Counted from the first letter of the stretch, positions 36,348-44,703 are shown. The stretch: 64,000 nt of DNA from Methanomassiliicoccales archaeon LGM-DZ1 (GCA_030168595.1 CP115556.1:620001-684000); one strand, 5' to 3'. Translations and numbers: made by a program. Notes: generated by a model from the letters alone, not told the origin.

Positions 36348-36373
36348 GAGGGAATAATAAAGGAACAATAAAA
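36348..36373. repeat. 26-bp direct repeat, downstream copy
   Basis: Exact second copy of the repeat at 34921-34946, preceded by CCTATTGATTC at 36331-36341. It lies 42 bases from the 3' end of tRNA-Arg. Confidence 0.85.
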
Positions 36374-36415
36374 CGAGAGATCTTCCGTTGTTCGGTGTAA
36401 TGAGAATGCGGCAGG

Positions 36416-36489
36416 CGGGCCCGCCGGGATTCGAACCCGGGTCCGGGGCTCCGGAGGCCCCTGTGCTATCCAAGCTATACTACAGGCCC
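36416..36489 (-). tRNA. tRNA-Arg (anticodon CCG)
   Basis: A cloverleaf on the minus strand. Acceptor GGGCCTG pairs with CGGGCCC; the anticodon stem GGGGC/GCCCC encloses loop CTCCGGA, giving anticodon CCG (reads CGG, Arg). The T arm is CCGGG-TTCGAAT-CCCGG. The discriminator is G and the following bases are CC without the full CCA, so CCA is added after transcription. No intron. It sits between the 26-bp repeat and the ribosomal protein operon. Confidence 0.93.
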
Positions 36490-36611
36490 TTGAAAACCGG
36501 AAAATAAGTTCGATCGGTCTGACGGCCGTTCGGGAGTGATTTAAAAGCGGATGCCGGGGTGCCAGCCCCGGCGCGGCTCCGGATGAGAGGGGAGGAGCCG
36601 AAGATCCTGTT

Positions 36612-36806
36612 TCACTCTTTCTTGTCCTTGAGGAACTCGGTGTAGCCGCACTTCCCGCAGGAAAGGCGGTCCTTGTGCTGTGCCAGGAAGACACCGGGTC
36701 CGCACTTGGGGCAGGCCTGCCTGGTCCTGACGACCTTGTCGCCCTCGACCTTGTAGAGCTCCCTCTTGGTCTCTTCCTTCTTCGCGGCTGCCTCTTTCTT
36801 CGCCAT
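36612..36806 (-). CDS. rps27ae: Ribosomal protein S27ae
   Basis: 64 residues from ATG 36806. A lysine-rich N terminus is followed by a zinc ribbon: [20 protein letters not shown] with a second pair CGKCG, as in archaeal S27ae, which lacks the ubiquitin part of the eukaryotic protein. It is a small-subunit protein. It is the last gene of the rpoE-spt4-dephospho-CoA kinase-S24e-S27ae operon, a widely conserved archaeal order. Confidence 0.95.
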   Translation of the reverse strand: MAKKEAAAKKEETKRELYKVEGDKVVRTRQACPKCGPGVFLAQHKDRLSCGKCGYTEFLKDKKE

Positions 36807-36811
36807 ATTGT

Positions 36812-37144
36812 TCACTCCTGAGCGGGCGCCGCGTCAGCGGGCGCCTCGGCCTTCTTCGACTCGTCCTCGATGCCGTTCCTCTTGAGGAGCTTGCCGTTCT
36901 CGTACTTGAGCGCGGCCTTCTTGTTCGCGTAGACCTTGGCGTATCCCTTGGATTTGCCGACGCCGTACTCGGACGACATCTTCTCGATGACGACGAGGTT
37001 CCTGTTGGTGCCGTACTTCTTCGCGATCTCCTCGGCGACAGCGTTCCTTCCGGGGGTTGCCTCCCTCTCGTGGTCGACCTCGAAGCAGACTTCTTTCCTC
37101 TCGAAGAGGGCATTGTCCCTCTCATTCGTGTACTCAATCTTCAT
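36812..37144 (-). CDS. rps24e: Ribosomal protein S24e
   Basis: 110 residues. The N terminus [19 protein letters not shown] and the [24 protein letters not shown] segment are typical of archaeal S24e. An alanine/glutamate-rich tail (about 95-110) is added. Its ATG overlaps the TAA of the upstream kinase gene by one base, and S27ae follows. It belongs to the 30S subunit. Confidence 0.95.
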   Translation of the reverse strand: MKIEYTNERDNALFERKEVCFEVDHEREATPGRNAVAEEIAKKYGTNRNLVVIEKMSSEYGVGKSKGYAKVYANKKAALKYENGKLLKRNGIEDESKKAEAPADAAPAQE

Positions 37145-37647
37145 TAGATCTCCTCCATACTGTCAAGCAGGTGCCTGATGTATGCTCTCGAAGGCCCGTC
37201 CGTGTCGACGGCCTTCATCCCTCTCCCGGGCCATCCGTAGACCACCACCGCGCCTTCGGGGGCGTGGAGGATGCACGGCAGCAGAGCCAGATCCTCCTCC
37301 CCGATGACACGGAGTATGGCCGCGGACCTCCCGGCCAATGCGTCCGACACCGCCGAGTCCAGGGCATCCGTTATGGTTGCCGCCGGGTTCTCGACGACCG
37401 TCTCCGCCAGACCTTCGCTCTTCACGAGGTCGGCGAATCCCGCGGTCCCGTGCCTCTCCGTCATGCCGTCGTAGACGGCGAGGATCGGCACGGCGCCGAG
37501 CCGGTACGCCGTGAGGGAGACCACGTCCCCCACTGTAATGAGTTTGTGTTCAGCGTGAATGGTTTTCAGTTCGCTCTCGGATATGTCGCGCCCGACAGGC
37601 TTCTTGAACTCCTCCCTCAGGGAGGGGGTCAGCTTCCTGCCGGCCAT
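37144..37647 (-). CDS. GTP-dependent dephospho-CoA kinase (DUF359)
   Basis: 167 residues. GDVVSLTAYRLGAVPILAVYDGMTER matches the N-terminal half of the archaeal DUF359 family, and NPAATITDALDSAV and VYGWPGRGMKAVD the later half. This family phosphorylates dephospho-CoA with GTP, the last step of CoA synthesis in archaea. The motif around VVENPAAT is the expected substrate region. Its place between spt4 and rps24e is conserved in many archaea. Confidence 0.88.
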   Translation of the reverse strand: MAGRKLTPSLREEFKKPVGRDISESELKTIHAEHKLITVGDVVSLTAYRLGAVPILAVYDGMTERHGTAGFADLVKSEGLAETVVENPAATITDALDSAVSDALAGRSAAILRVIGEEDLALLPCILHAPEGAVVVYGWPGRGMKAVDTDGPSRAYIRHLLDSMEEI

Positions 37648-37653
37648 ATGGGA

Positions 37654-37851
37654 TCAGCGGACCTTGAGGGCATAGGTGCCGTTGGCGGTTATGCCCATCT
37701 TCTTGGCGATCTCGGACTTCTCGTAGTCCGCGATGGCCACTATCCCCTGCCACTCTTTGGTGGTGTCGCCGCCGCACCTGGGGCAGACGGTGTCCTCGGT
37801 GATGAACTGGCAGGACTTGCAGGCACGGTACACCGGACGCGCAGCCGCCAT
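37654..37851 (-). CDS. spt4: Transcription elongation factor Spt4 (RpoE'')
   Basis: 65 residues with a four-cysteine zinc site (ACKSCQF and CPRCGG) and the TKEWQGIVAIADYEKSEIAK core of archaeal Spt4. It binds the NGN domain of Spt5 on the RNA polymerase clamp and raises processivity. Its start overlaps the stop of rpoE (ATGA). Confidence 0.95.
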   Translation of the reverse strand: MAAARPVYRACKSCQFITEDTVCPRCGGDTTKEWQGIVAIADYEKSEIAKKMGITANGTYALKVR

Positions 37852-38474
37852 CAGCTCTCACCTTCGCTCTTGGGCTTGGCCTTCTTCTTGGCGGCCTTGC
37901 CGTCGGCAGCGGGATCCGCCCCCGAGGCCTTCTTGGCGTCCTCGTCGATCCACTCGATCCTCCCGAGGCCGGGCTGCTTCATGGTGAGCCCGATCTTGCT
38001 GTCCTGGGGGGACTTCTCGTTCAGCTCGATGCTGACGACCCTGGCCCTGACCCTGTCCCCGACGGAGAGGGTCCTGCCGGTGTCCTTCCCGACGATCTTC
38101 TTGTTGGCCTCGTCCACGTCCACACGGTCGTCCATGATCTGGCTGACGTGCAGGAGGCCGTCGAGCGGACCGAATCTGATGAACGCTCCGAACTTGAGGA
38201 CATCCACGACGATGCCCTCGATGACCTCGTTCTCGACGAGGAAGTAGGAGAGCTGCTTCATCTTGACAGTCTGGTAGACCGCGCCGTCGCCGTGGACGAT
38301 GCGCCCCGGCCCCTCGGGAACGGCGTCGCCTACGAGAACGGTGATGGACTTGTTCTCCTCCAGCCTTCCCTCGTAGGTCTCGCTCGAGAGGGAGCCGATG
38401 ACGTCCGAGATGTCCTCTCCGAGGTCTTTCGGAGGGATGCGGACGTTCCTCTGGGCTTCAGTAATCATATACAT
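37851..38474 (-). CDS. rpoE: RNA polymerase subunit Rpo7 (RpoE')
   Basis: 207 residues. It has the RNP-like N-terminal part (VRIPPKDLGED to about 80) and an S1 OB domain (VIEGIVVDVLKFGAFIRFGP, GLLHVSQIMDDR). With Rpo4 it forms the stalk of archaeal RNA polymerase. The C-terminal lysine/alanine-rich tail (from about 180) is longer than usual. It is the first gene of the operon; ATG 38474 could be replaced by the second Met, two codons on. Confidence 0.95.
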   Translation of the reverse strand: MYMITEAQRNVRIPPKDLGEDISDVIGSLSSETYEGRLEENKSITVLVGDAVPEGPGRIVHGDGAVYQTVKMKQLSYFLVENEVIEGIVVDVLKFGAFIRFGPLDGLLHVSQIMDDRVDVDEANKKIVGKDTGRTLSVGDRVRARVVSIELNEKSPQDSKIGLTMKQPGLGRIEWIDEDAKKASGADPAADGKAAKKKAKPKSEGES

Positions 38475-38534
38475 GGCGGATCCCTATGGAAGCGCCCTAA
38501 ACCGCGCATATATTTAATGCCTGCTTATCCGCCG

Positions 38535-39014
38535 TTATAAAGAATAAAGATAGGCCGGGCCTTCTGGCGCCCCTCGGAAGGGACCGGGCGGCAGGCCCCT
38601 GCGCTCGGCCTCTTCGGAGAGCGCCGGATCGGAACCGTCGGTGCGCATGAGCCGGCATACCTTGCCGTCGTCGCGGTATCCGGCGCCGAGCGTGCACACC
38701 GGGTTCAGGACCTCCTTCCCCGATACCGCCCCGCAGAGCTTCGCGCCGATGTCGCAGGTGAGCGACAGGATGGTGTCGCACCCCGCGATCTCCGGTGTCT
38801 GGCACTTGCGGACGTTCGAGGCTATGCACGAGGCCCCGGTCGACCCGTAGCCGACGATATCGATGCCGTCGGCGGACAGCCTCTCGCCCAGGCTGCGGGC
38901 GTTGGCGTCCCCGCCGATCCCGCAGATGCGCGCGCAGGTGTTGCAGGTCCACATGTAGACCTTCCTCCCCCTGCACTGTTCCAGAAGCTCGGGGTACCTG
39001 CAGGACCTGGCCAT
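38535..39014 (-). CDS. Stand-alone MTHFR C-terminal-like (MetV-type) Cys-rich protein
   Basis: 159 residues from ATG 39014 (MARSCRYPELLEQC). The pattern MWTCNTCARICGIGGD, then KCQTPEIAGCDTILSLTC, then PVCTLGAGY resembles the zinc/Fe-S domain (MTHFR_C, MetV) that accompanies methylene-tetrahydrofolate reductases in acetogens and some archaea. No MetF gene is next to it. It could bind zinc or an Fe-S cluster and serve as a redox partner. Family placement is tentative; the cysteine pattern itself is clear. Confidence 0.6.
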   Translation of the reverse strand: MARSCRYPELLEQCRGRKVYMWTCNTCARICGIGGDANARSLGERLSADGIDIVGYGSTGASCIASNVRKCQTPEIAGCDTILSLTCDIGAKLCGAVSGKEVLNPVCTLGAGYRDDGKVCRLMRTDGSDPALSEEAERRGLPPGPFRGAPEGPAYLYSL

Positions 39015-39219
39015 GATCTGCATGGCCGGATGATGCGCCTGCGCATATAGAACCGTTTCCGCCGCCGATCATGCCGCGATGCAATCCTGACCTGATGTGC
39101 CAGATGATGAAGTCAGCTCATATCCGCGTCCCGTCGCCGCCGTTCAGGCGCGCGCAGTTGCGCATTTCGCGGGATAATTTTAAATGAAGGGGGCAGGATA
39201 GCGAGCGCAAGTGACATAA

Positions 39220-40230
39220 ATGGTCTCGGAAAAAGAGAAGGTCACTCCCGAGGAGAGGGAGGCCTACGAGAAGAAGAACCTGAAGAAGATCCCCGTCAAG
39301 GACATCAAGGTCACCAAAGGCATGACCGTGGATGACATGCTCAAGGCCATGGGCAGGGCGGGAGGGTTCACCGCTCAGAAGCTCGCCGACGCGACCGACA
39401 TCGTCGAGAAGATGAACAAGGACAAGAACTGCCTCAAGATCCTGTCCTTCCCGGCATGCATCATGGCCACCGGCACCCGCGGAGTGCTCGTCGACATGGT
39501 GAAGAACCACATGGTGGACCTCATCATCACCACCTGCGGATGCCTCGACCACGACATATCCAGGCTCTACGCCGCCTACTACAAGGGCGACTTCATGATG
39601 GACGACGCCCTCCTCAGGGAGAACGAGGTCAGCAGGCTCGGGAACGTCCTGGTCCCCGACGACTGCTACGGGTACGTCCTCGAGGACAACCTCCTCCCCC
39701 TGTTCGACGAGATCTTCGCCGAGACGAACTCCCTGACCACCCACGAGATCATAGACAAGGTCGGAGAGCACATCGCCGATACCAAGCCCAAGGGATACCA
39801 GGACAGCCTGCTCTACTGGGCCCATGTCAACAAGGTCCCGATCGTCGTCCCCGGGATCACCGACGGCTCCTTCGGATGCCAGCTCTGGATGTACTATCAG
39901 ACCCACAGGAAGCTCAGGATCGACCTGTTCGGCGACGAGCAGATGCTCTCCGAGATGAGCAACGATGCCAAGAAGACCGGAGCCATCATCATCGGCGGCG
40001 GCATTTCCAAGCACCACGTCATCTGGTGGAACCAGTTCCGCGGCGGCCTCGACTACTGCATCTACCTGACCACCGCCGAGGAGTTCGACGGATCCCTGTC
40101 CGGAGCGAGGATCAGAGAGGCCGTCTCCTGGGGCAAGGTGAAGGCGTCCGCCAAGAAGATGACCGTCGAGGGCGATGCGACCATCACCCTCCCGCTCATC
40201 TACGCGGGCGTGGCCAACAGGCTCCTCTGA
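39220..40230 (+). CDS. dys: Deoxyhypusine synthase
   Basis: 336 residues, full length. It moves the aminobutyl group of spermidine to a lysine of aIF5A. Visible are FPACIMATGTRGVLVDM, ITTCGCLDHDI near the NAD site, GITDGSFGCQLW, the Rossmann-like IIIGGGISKHHV, and WGKVKASAKK with the active-site lysine near the end. A TATA-like TTTTAAAT precedes the start by about 35 bases. The next gene starts ten bases after its stop. Confidence 0.95.
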   Translation: MVSEKEKVTPEEREAYEKKNLKKIPVKDIKVTKGMTVDDMLKAMGRAGGFTAQKLADATDIVEKMNKDKNCLKILSFPACIMATGTRGVLVDMVKNHMVDLIITTCGCLDHDISRLYAAYYKGDFMMDDALLRENEVSRLGNVLVPDDCYGYVLEDNLLPLFDEIFAETNSLTTHEIIDKVGEHIADTKPKGYQDSLLYWAHVNKVPIVVPGITDGSFGCQLWMYYQTHRKLRIDLFGDEQMLSEMSNDAKKTGAIIIGGGISKHHVIWWNQFRGGLDYCIYLTTAEEFDGSLSGARIREAVSWGKVKASAKKMTVEGDATITLPLIYAGVANRLL

Positions 40231-40239
40231 AGAGAAGAG

Positions 40240-41265
40240 ATGCCGAAGAAACTCCTGGTGCTCCCGGGCGACAACGAGGGCCCCTCCGTCATGGATGCCG
40301 CCGAATCCGTCATCAGGGCGGTCTCCGACGGCATCGAGATCGTCAGGGGCGAGATCGGGGCCTCGGCCCTGAAACGCACCGGGAGGGCCCTCCCCGCCGA
40401 GACCGTGTCGTATCTGGCCGAGGCGGACGCGGTGCTGTCCGCCCACTGCGACATGTCCGGGACCGGCCTCAGGAACCCGCTGGAGGATGTCAGGAGGCAG
40501 ATGAACCTCTTCGAGGAGGTGCGTCCCTTCAGGCAGCTCAGCAGGCACCTCGGGGCCAATAAGGCCGATGTCCTGCTGATCACTGAGAGCCCCGACTCGC
40601 TCCCGCCGGTGAGGGAGTACTCCACGCTGTACGGCATCACCAGGGAATCCGACATATCGTCCGATGCCTCGGAGGAGCTCTTCGCCGCCGCCCGCGCGAC
40701 CGCCGAAGGCCTCGGCAGGCATGCGGCATGCCTCGTGACCGGCAGCGGCGCCGAGCCCGAATCCGACAGGCTCCTGGCACAATCGTTTTCAAATGCTTTC
40801 GGGGGGTCGGGCATGAAGACGGACATCATGTCCGAGGAGAAGGTATCATGCAGGCTCGTCCTGGACCCCTCCGAATTCGATACCGTCGTCTCCGGCCCCG
40901 GCCCGGCCGGGTTCCTGCGCGGGACCCTCTCGGGCATCATCGGGGGCAGCGGGCTCACGCCCGTGGGCTTCATCGGGAAGGAGTTCGGGATGTTCATGCC
41001 TTCCCGCGGGTTCGGGGAGGTCAGCCCCCAGAGGGCGTCCAACCCCACCGCCGCCATCCTCGCAGCGGCCATGGCCCTGAGGCACCTGGGCGAGTCCGAC
41101 GGGGCGCGCGCCATCGAGGACTCCGTCAGCTACATGTACGAGCGGCGCCGGACCACCGCCGACATCGGCGGCAGGATCTCGCCCTCGGCCTTCACCAAGG
41201 GCGTCCTCAAGCACATGGAGGCTGCGGAAGGCGAACCGGCCGGCCCGAACCCGGCCGTACGCTGA
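40240..41265 (+). CDS. Divergent isocitrate/isopropylmalate dehydrogenase family protein
   Basis: 341 residues. The family frame is visible: LLVLPGDNEGPSVMDAA (for GDGIGPEV), LITESPDSLPP (for the IRENTEGLY loop), GITRESDIS, and NPTAAILAAAMALRHLG at the end. The usual catalytic lysine in a KANIM-like segment is not found; that place reads CLVTGSGAEPESDRLL. The substrate loop also departs from the norm. It may be a non-canonical decarboxylating dehydrogenase or a catalytically altered relative of AksF/LeuB. A GAGAAGAG ribosome site precedes ATG 40240, coupling it to dys. Confidence 0.7.
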   Translation: MPKKLLVLPGDNEGPSVMDAAESVIRAVSDGIEIVRGEIGASALKRTGRALPAETVSYLAEADAVLSAHCDMSGTGLRNPLEDVRRQMNLFEEVRPFRQLSRHLGANKADVLLITESPDSLPPVREYSTLYGITRESDISSDASEELFAAARATAEGLGRHAACLVTGSGAEPESDRLLAQSFSNAFGGSGMKTDIMSEEKVSCRLVLDPSEFDTVVSGPGPAGFLRGTLSGIIGGSGLTPVGFIGKEFGMFMPSRGFGEVSPQRASNPTAAILAAAMALRHLGESDGARAIEDSVSYMYERRRTTADIGGRISPSAFTKGVLKHMEAAEGEPAGPNPAVR

Positions 41266-41295
41266 TTTAATACCGACCGCCACATTGCGCCATCC

Positions 41296-42357
41296 ATGAA
41301 GGACATGGGCCACCGCGCGGCCGTGGAGGCGGCGCTCGGATTCGAGAAGGGGGACCGCACCCCTGTGAACAATTTCGCCCTGGTCACGGCTGCCAGGAGC
41401 TACGGTTATACGGTCAGCGAGGCGAGGTTCAGCCCCAAGCTGTCGGCCAAGGTGTCAGTGGACTATGCGATGAGGACCCTTTCGGACTTCGTCAAGCCGG
41501 TCGTCGATTCCCAGGTGCCGTTCGCCGACATGGGCATGGACGTGGATTTCCCGGAGGACGACTACGGGCGCGTCCGCTCGAAGCTGGTCAGCGAGCCTGA
41601 GGACGTCGATAAACTGGCCTTCTTCGACCCGTCCGCCGCCTCCGAGTGCCCCAAGTTCACCAAGTGCTTCACAGAGGCCCTGGAGGAGACCTCGAGGATA
41701 CTCCCGGAGGACCTCGAGGTCTGCGGGCTCACCTGGGGCCCCATAAGCACCGCCGGTTACATCATGGGCGTGGAGGACATGCTCATGGCGACCATGATGG
41801 GCAACGAGGAGATGGTCGGGAAGCTCGTATCCAAATGCGCGGACTTCGTCGCCGACCAGCAGATGACCCAGTGCGCACACGGAGCGACGGTCATGTGGAT
41901 GGCCGATCCGACATCCTCGTGCGACATCATCTCCCCGGAGATGTTCCCGGAGTTCTCCGCCCCCGCCCTGAAGAAGACGATCTCCAAGGTCAAGAAGGCC
42001 TCCGGGGAGCATGCGTTCCTGCACATATGCGGCAACACCCGGCCGATCATCCCGATGATCGCCGGCACAGGCGCCGACTGCCTCAGCTTCGATCATGCGG
42101 TCCCGGTCAGGGAGGCCAAGAAGCTTGCCGAGGGGAAGATCGCGCTCATGGGCAACATCGACCCGGTGAGGTTCATGATGATGGGCACGCCCGAGATGGT
42201 GACCCCCGAGTGCTACCGCATCCTCGACGAGGGCGCGGCGGACGGGGGCTTCATCCTGGCCCCCGGCTGCGAGTGCCCGATCAGCGCGCCCGACGCAAAC
42301 GTCATCGCCATGGGGCACGCCGGCCGGGACTACTGGCGCGACCGGGGCCGGCTCTGA
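41296..42357 (+). CDS. Methylcobamide:CoM methyltransferase, MtaA/MtbA family
   Basis: 353 residues of the UroD-like methyltransferase fold. Zinc ligands are seen as HICGNT (about 235-240, His and Cys) and GCECP (about 330). The N terminus HRAAVEAALGFEKGDRTPV is typical. Such proteins move the methyl group from methyl-Co(III) corrinoid protein to coenzyme M. It lies apart from any corrinoid-protein gene, 31 bases after the dehydrogenase paralogue. Which methylamine, methanol or thiol system it serves cannot be read from sequence. Confidence 0.8.
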   Translation: MKDMGHRAAVEAALGFEKGDRTPVNNFALVTAARSYGYTVSEARFSPKLSAKVSVDYAMRTLSDFVKPVVDSQVPFADMGMDVDFPEDDYGRVRSKLVSEPEDVDKLAFFDPSAASECPKFTKCFTEALEETSRILPEDLEVCGLTWGPISTAGYIMGVEDMLMATMMGNEEMVGKLVSKCADFVADQQMTQCAHGATVMWMADPTSSCDIISPEMFPEFSAPALKKTISKVKKASGEHAFLHICGNTRPIIPMIAGTGADCLSFDHAVPVREAKKLAEGKIALMGNIDPVRFMMMGTPEMVTPECYRILDEGAADGGFILAPGCECPISAPDANVIAMGHAGRDYWRDRGRL

Positions 42358-42359
42358 GC

Positions 42360-42740
42360 TCAGGAGCTCCCGGCGCCTTCTCCGGAACCTGATCCTTTGC
42401 CGCGGCCTTCGGCGACCTGCAGGAGCAGGATGCCGCCAATCAGCAGTGCCAGGAACAGGAACTGGACGGCGCCGAGCACCTGGTCGTAGATCAGGATCCC
42501 GAACGCGGTGGAGAAGACCGTCCCGCATCCGGTCCAGGCAGCGTAAGCGGTCCCCGTCGGAAGGCCGAGCTTCAGCCCGCGGTACAGGAACCAGACGCTG
42601 ACCAGGCTGATGAGGAAGGTGAGAACTGACCAGGACGGGATGGTGAAGCCTTCGCTCTCGTTCATCGTGGTGGCCCAGACAGCCTCCACGACACCTCCTG
42701 CAGCGATGTATATCCAAGGATTGATGCCCATTTCACTCAC
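42360..42740 (-). CDS. SMR family transporter subunit
   Basis: 126 residues with four membrane helices. The conserved Glu is in helix 1 (GGVVEAVWATTM), and GTAYAAWTGCGTV is the helix-3 signature. The C terminus has a Gly/Ser/Glu-rich tail. It overlaps the second SMR gene by eight bases, so the two are coexpressed and probably form a heterodimeric exporter. Paired SMR proteins often export guanidinium or quaternary compounds. The substrate here is unknown. Confidence 0.88.
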   Translation of the reverse strand: MSEMGINPWIYIAAGGVVEAVWATTMNESEGFTIPSWSVLTFLISLVSVWFLYRGLKLGLPTGTAYAAWTGCGTVFSTAFGILIYDQVLGAVQFLFLALLIGGILLLQVAEGRGKGSGSGEGAGSS

Positions 42741-43071
42741 CCGAAAGTTCCAGTCCGGAGATGCCGATCAGGATCATCATGACCGCCAGCACCTGGAGCC
42801 AGTTCAGTTTCTCTTTCATGAAGGACACACTGATCGCGAGCGTCACAAGAGCGCCCACGGCAGTCCATATGGCATATGTGACCCCGACGTCCAGCCCCCC
42901 GTCCATTCCCTTGGACATGAACATGAGGCTGCACAGCATGAAGAAGGCGGAGACAAGGTACCAGCAGTACCTGAGGCGGGAGTCCGACGGATATCTGCCC
43001 CCTTTTTCCAGAGTGAATACCCATGCGGGCTCGAAGAAACCGCCTATGATTACGAATAGAAGCGGGTCCAT
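42733..43071 (-). CDS. SMR family transporter subunit (pair partner)
   Basis: 112 residues, four helices. Helix 1 reads IIGGFFEPAWVFTL with the essential Glu, and GVTYAIWTAVGAL is the helix-3 motif. It is the upstream member of the SMR pair. It sits 65 bases after pylB on the same strand, separated by a GC hairpin. Methylated amines are substrates and by-products in this organism, so export of a quaternary amine is conceivable but only inferred. Confidence 0.88.
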   Translation of the reverse strand: MDPLLFVIIGGFFEPAWVFTLEKGGRYPSDSRLRYCWYLVSAFFMLCSLMFMSKGMDGGLDVGVTYAIWTAVGALVTLAISVSFMKEKLNWLQVLAVMMILIGISGLELSGE

Positions 43072-43086
43072 GAACGATCACACACG

Positions 43087-43108
43087 GCCCGGCCGCATCC
43101 GGCCGGGC
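43087..43108 (-). terminator. GC hairpin between pylB and the SMR pair
   Basis: Nine perfect pairs GCCCGGCCG / CGGCCGGGC with a four-base loop. No U tract follows on the minus strand, so termination may be partial. Confidence 0.35.
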
Positions 43109-43136
43109 ATGCTGGCTTAACGAAAATGGATTTTAT

Positions 43137-44192
43137 TTAATTTTTAGGGCGAATCCTGGCCTCGAGAGGCTCGATAGCGTGCCTGAACTCGTTCTGCGTG
43201 GCGATCTTCTTCCCCATGTCCTCGACGAGGTCGTAGACGTGCTGGACCGAGCGCACGCCAGACTCGATGTCCTTCTCCGGCTGCGCCACGCCCGCGAAGT
43301 GCTTGTGGGGGACGATGATAGAAGTGATGGTGCTGGCACCTGCGTCCAGGCGGGATTTCATCCCCTGGACACCCTCGACGTCCAGGGTCGCGGGGATGAA
43401 CCTGTCGGGGAACAGCAGCCTCATGACCGCGATGGACTTCAGCTCCATCTCGGAGTCCATCGGCTTGAGGTTCTGCAGCGGGGTGCCGGCCTGCGGCACG
43501 AAGGTCATGCAGCGGATCTGCTCGCACTTCTCCTCTCCCATCATCAAGATGGAGTCCGCACGGTCCTCCATGGTCTCCCCCAGGCCGACCATCATGCCGT
43601 CCTCGGTCAGGAGCCCGGCCTCTCTGGCCCACACCCTCTGGTTGTACCTGAAGTCGTAGTCCTGGTTGAGGCGGAGCTTGGCGTACAGCTCCCTGTTGTG
43701 GGTCTCCTGGTACACCGCGAAGAAGTCCGCTCCGGCCTCCTTGATGGGGCGCATGGCCTCCTTCCCCACCGCTCCCGGGGACACCATGATCGATATGCCC
43801 AGCTTCCTGACGCCCGAGATGATGTCCAGGAGCTCGGCGCAGTTGTCCTTGTACATCATGTCGTCCTCGCCCATGGTGAGGTCGACCAGGTCGATGCCGG
43901 CATCCTTCAGGTCGGCGGCGGTGGCGATGATCTCCTCCGGCGTCTTCCTGTACCTGTCGATGCTGTTGCTCTTCCTGAAATAGCAGAAGGTGCAGTTGTT
44001 GTGGCAGTAGGTCGAGAAATAGACGAAACCGTAGGCGAACACGCGGTCGCCGAACTGCCTGTCCCTGACCTCCCTCGCCTCGGCGAAGAGCTCGTCCCTG
44101 TCCTTCCCTTGGACGGACAGCAGCTTCACGATGTCGTCCCTGCTGGCCTGTTTCCCGTTCCTGATAGAATCTATTATGTCGCTTGCTTCCAT
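43137..44192 (-). CDS. pylB: Methylornithine synthase PylB
   Basis: 351 residues from ATG 44192, which has a GAGG ribosome site eight bases ahead; the frame extends to 44252. A radical SAM cluster is present in FVYFSTYCHNNCTFCYF (CxxxCxxC). It is followed by RYRKTPEEI, LVDLTMGED, FFAVYQETHNRELYAKLR, MTFVPQAGTPL and the late FIPATLDVEGVQG, all as in PylB. The enzyme converts lysine to 3-methylornithine, the first step of pyrrolysine synthesis. No pylC, pylD, pylS or pylT is in the window, so the gene is separated here from the rest of its pathway. Confidence 0.92.
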   Translation of the reverse strand: MEASDIIDSIRNGKQASRDDIVKLLSVQGKDRDELFAEAREVRDRQFGDRVFAYGFVYFSTYCHNNCTFCYFRKSNSIDRYRKTPEEIIATAADLKDAGIDLVDLTMGEDDMMYKDNCAELLDIISGVRKLGISIMVSPGAVGKEAMRPIKEAGADFFAVYQETHNRELYAKLRLNQDYDFRYNQRVWAREAGLLTEDGMMVGLGETMEDRADSILMMGEEKCEQIRCMTFVPQAGTPLQNLKPMDSEMELKSIAVMRLLFPDRFIPATLDVEGVQGMKSRLDAGASTITSIIVPHKHFAGVAQPEKDIESGVRSVQHVYDLVEDMGKKIATQNEFRHAIEPLEARIRPKN

Positions 44193-44409
44193 CGGCAATG
44201 CCTCATAAACACATGCGGACCCTGGCACCTTCAGGTCGGCATTCCGTACCAACGGAGTGGAGACCGTCCGGCCGAGCGGCCTCCGCCTAAGCGTTCATGC
44301 ATCCGAAATGCATCCAACTCTATTTAACGTGATTGGACGGATGGAGGCAGCGGCCGGCCGTCCGAATCCATATCCTGGACTGGATGGGGGCCGGAACGGG
44401 CCCGCGGGC

Positions 44410-44703
44410 TCATTCCTTCCTTATCTTGGCGATGGCGGCCATGACCTCGTCGGCCGCGTAATCCGCGCACCTCATCTCGAAGAGGTCCTCGGCGACGCCG
44501 TCCTTCCTGTGCCTGCTCCTGAAATCCCCGTCGTCCATGACGCAGTCTATCAGGGTCGACACGCTCCCGCCGCAGTCCTTGGTGCTGTAGTACTTGGAGC
44601 CTACCTCGGAGCAGATCTGCTTCAGCTCATCGTCGGTGAGCTTCATGTTCGAATAGGCCACTCCATGCAGGTTCGCATAGTAGACGAGCTTCTTGCGCGG
44701 CAT
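44410..44703 (-). CDS. Hypothetical small protein
   Basis: 97 residues from ATG 44703 (MPRKKLVYYANLHGVAY). Mixed charge, acidic centre, no membrane segment and no clear motif. Codon use matches its neighbours, so it is probably a real gene. Transcribed away from the ATPase gene at 44832, with which it shares a promoter region. Function unknown. Confidence 0.5.
   Translation of the reverse strand: MPRKKLVYYANLHGVAYSNMKLTDDELKQICSEVGSKYYSTKDCGGSVSTLIDCVMDDGDFRSRHRKDGVAEDLFEMRCADYAADEVMAAIAKIRKE

Noticed and set aside
36348-36489. The 26-bp repeat as a classical tRNA attachment site
   Set aside because: The repeat does not include any tRNA sequence and no integrase gene is present, so a standard att site is not supported.
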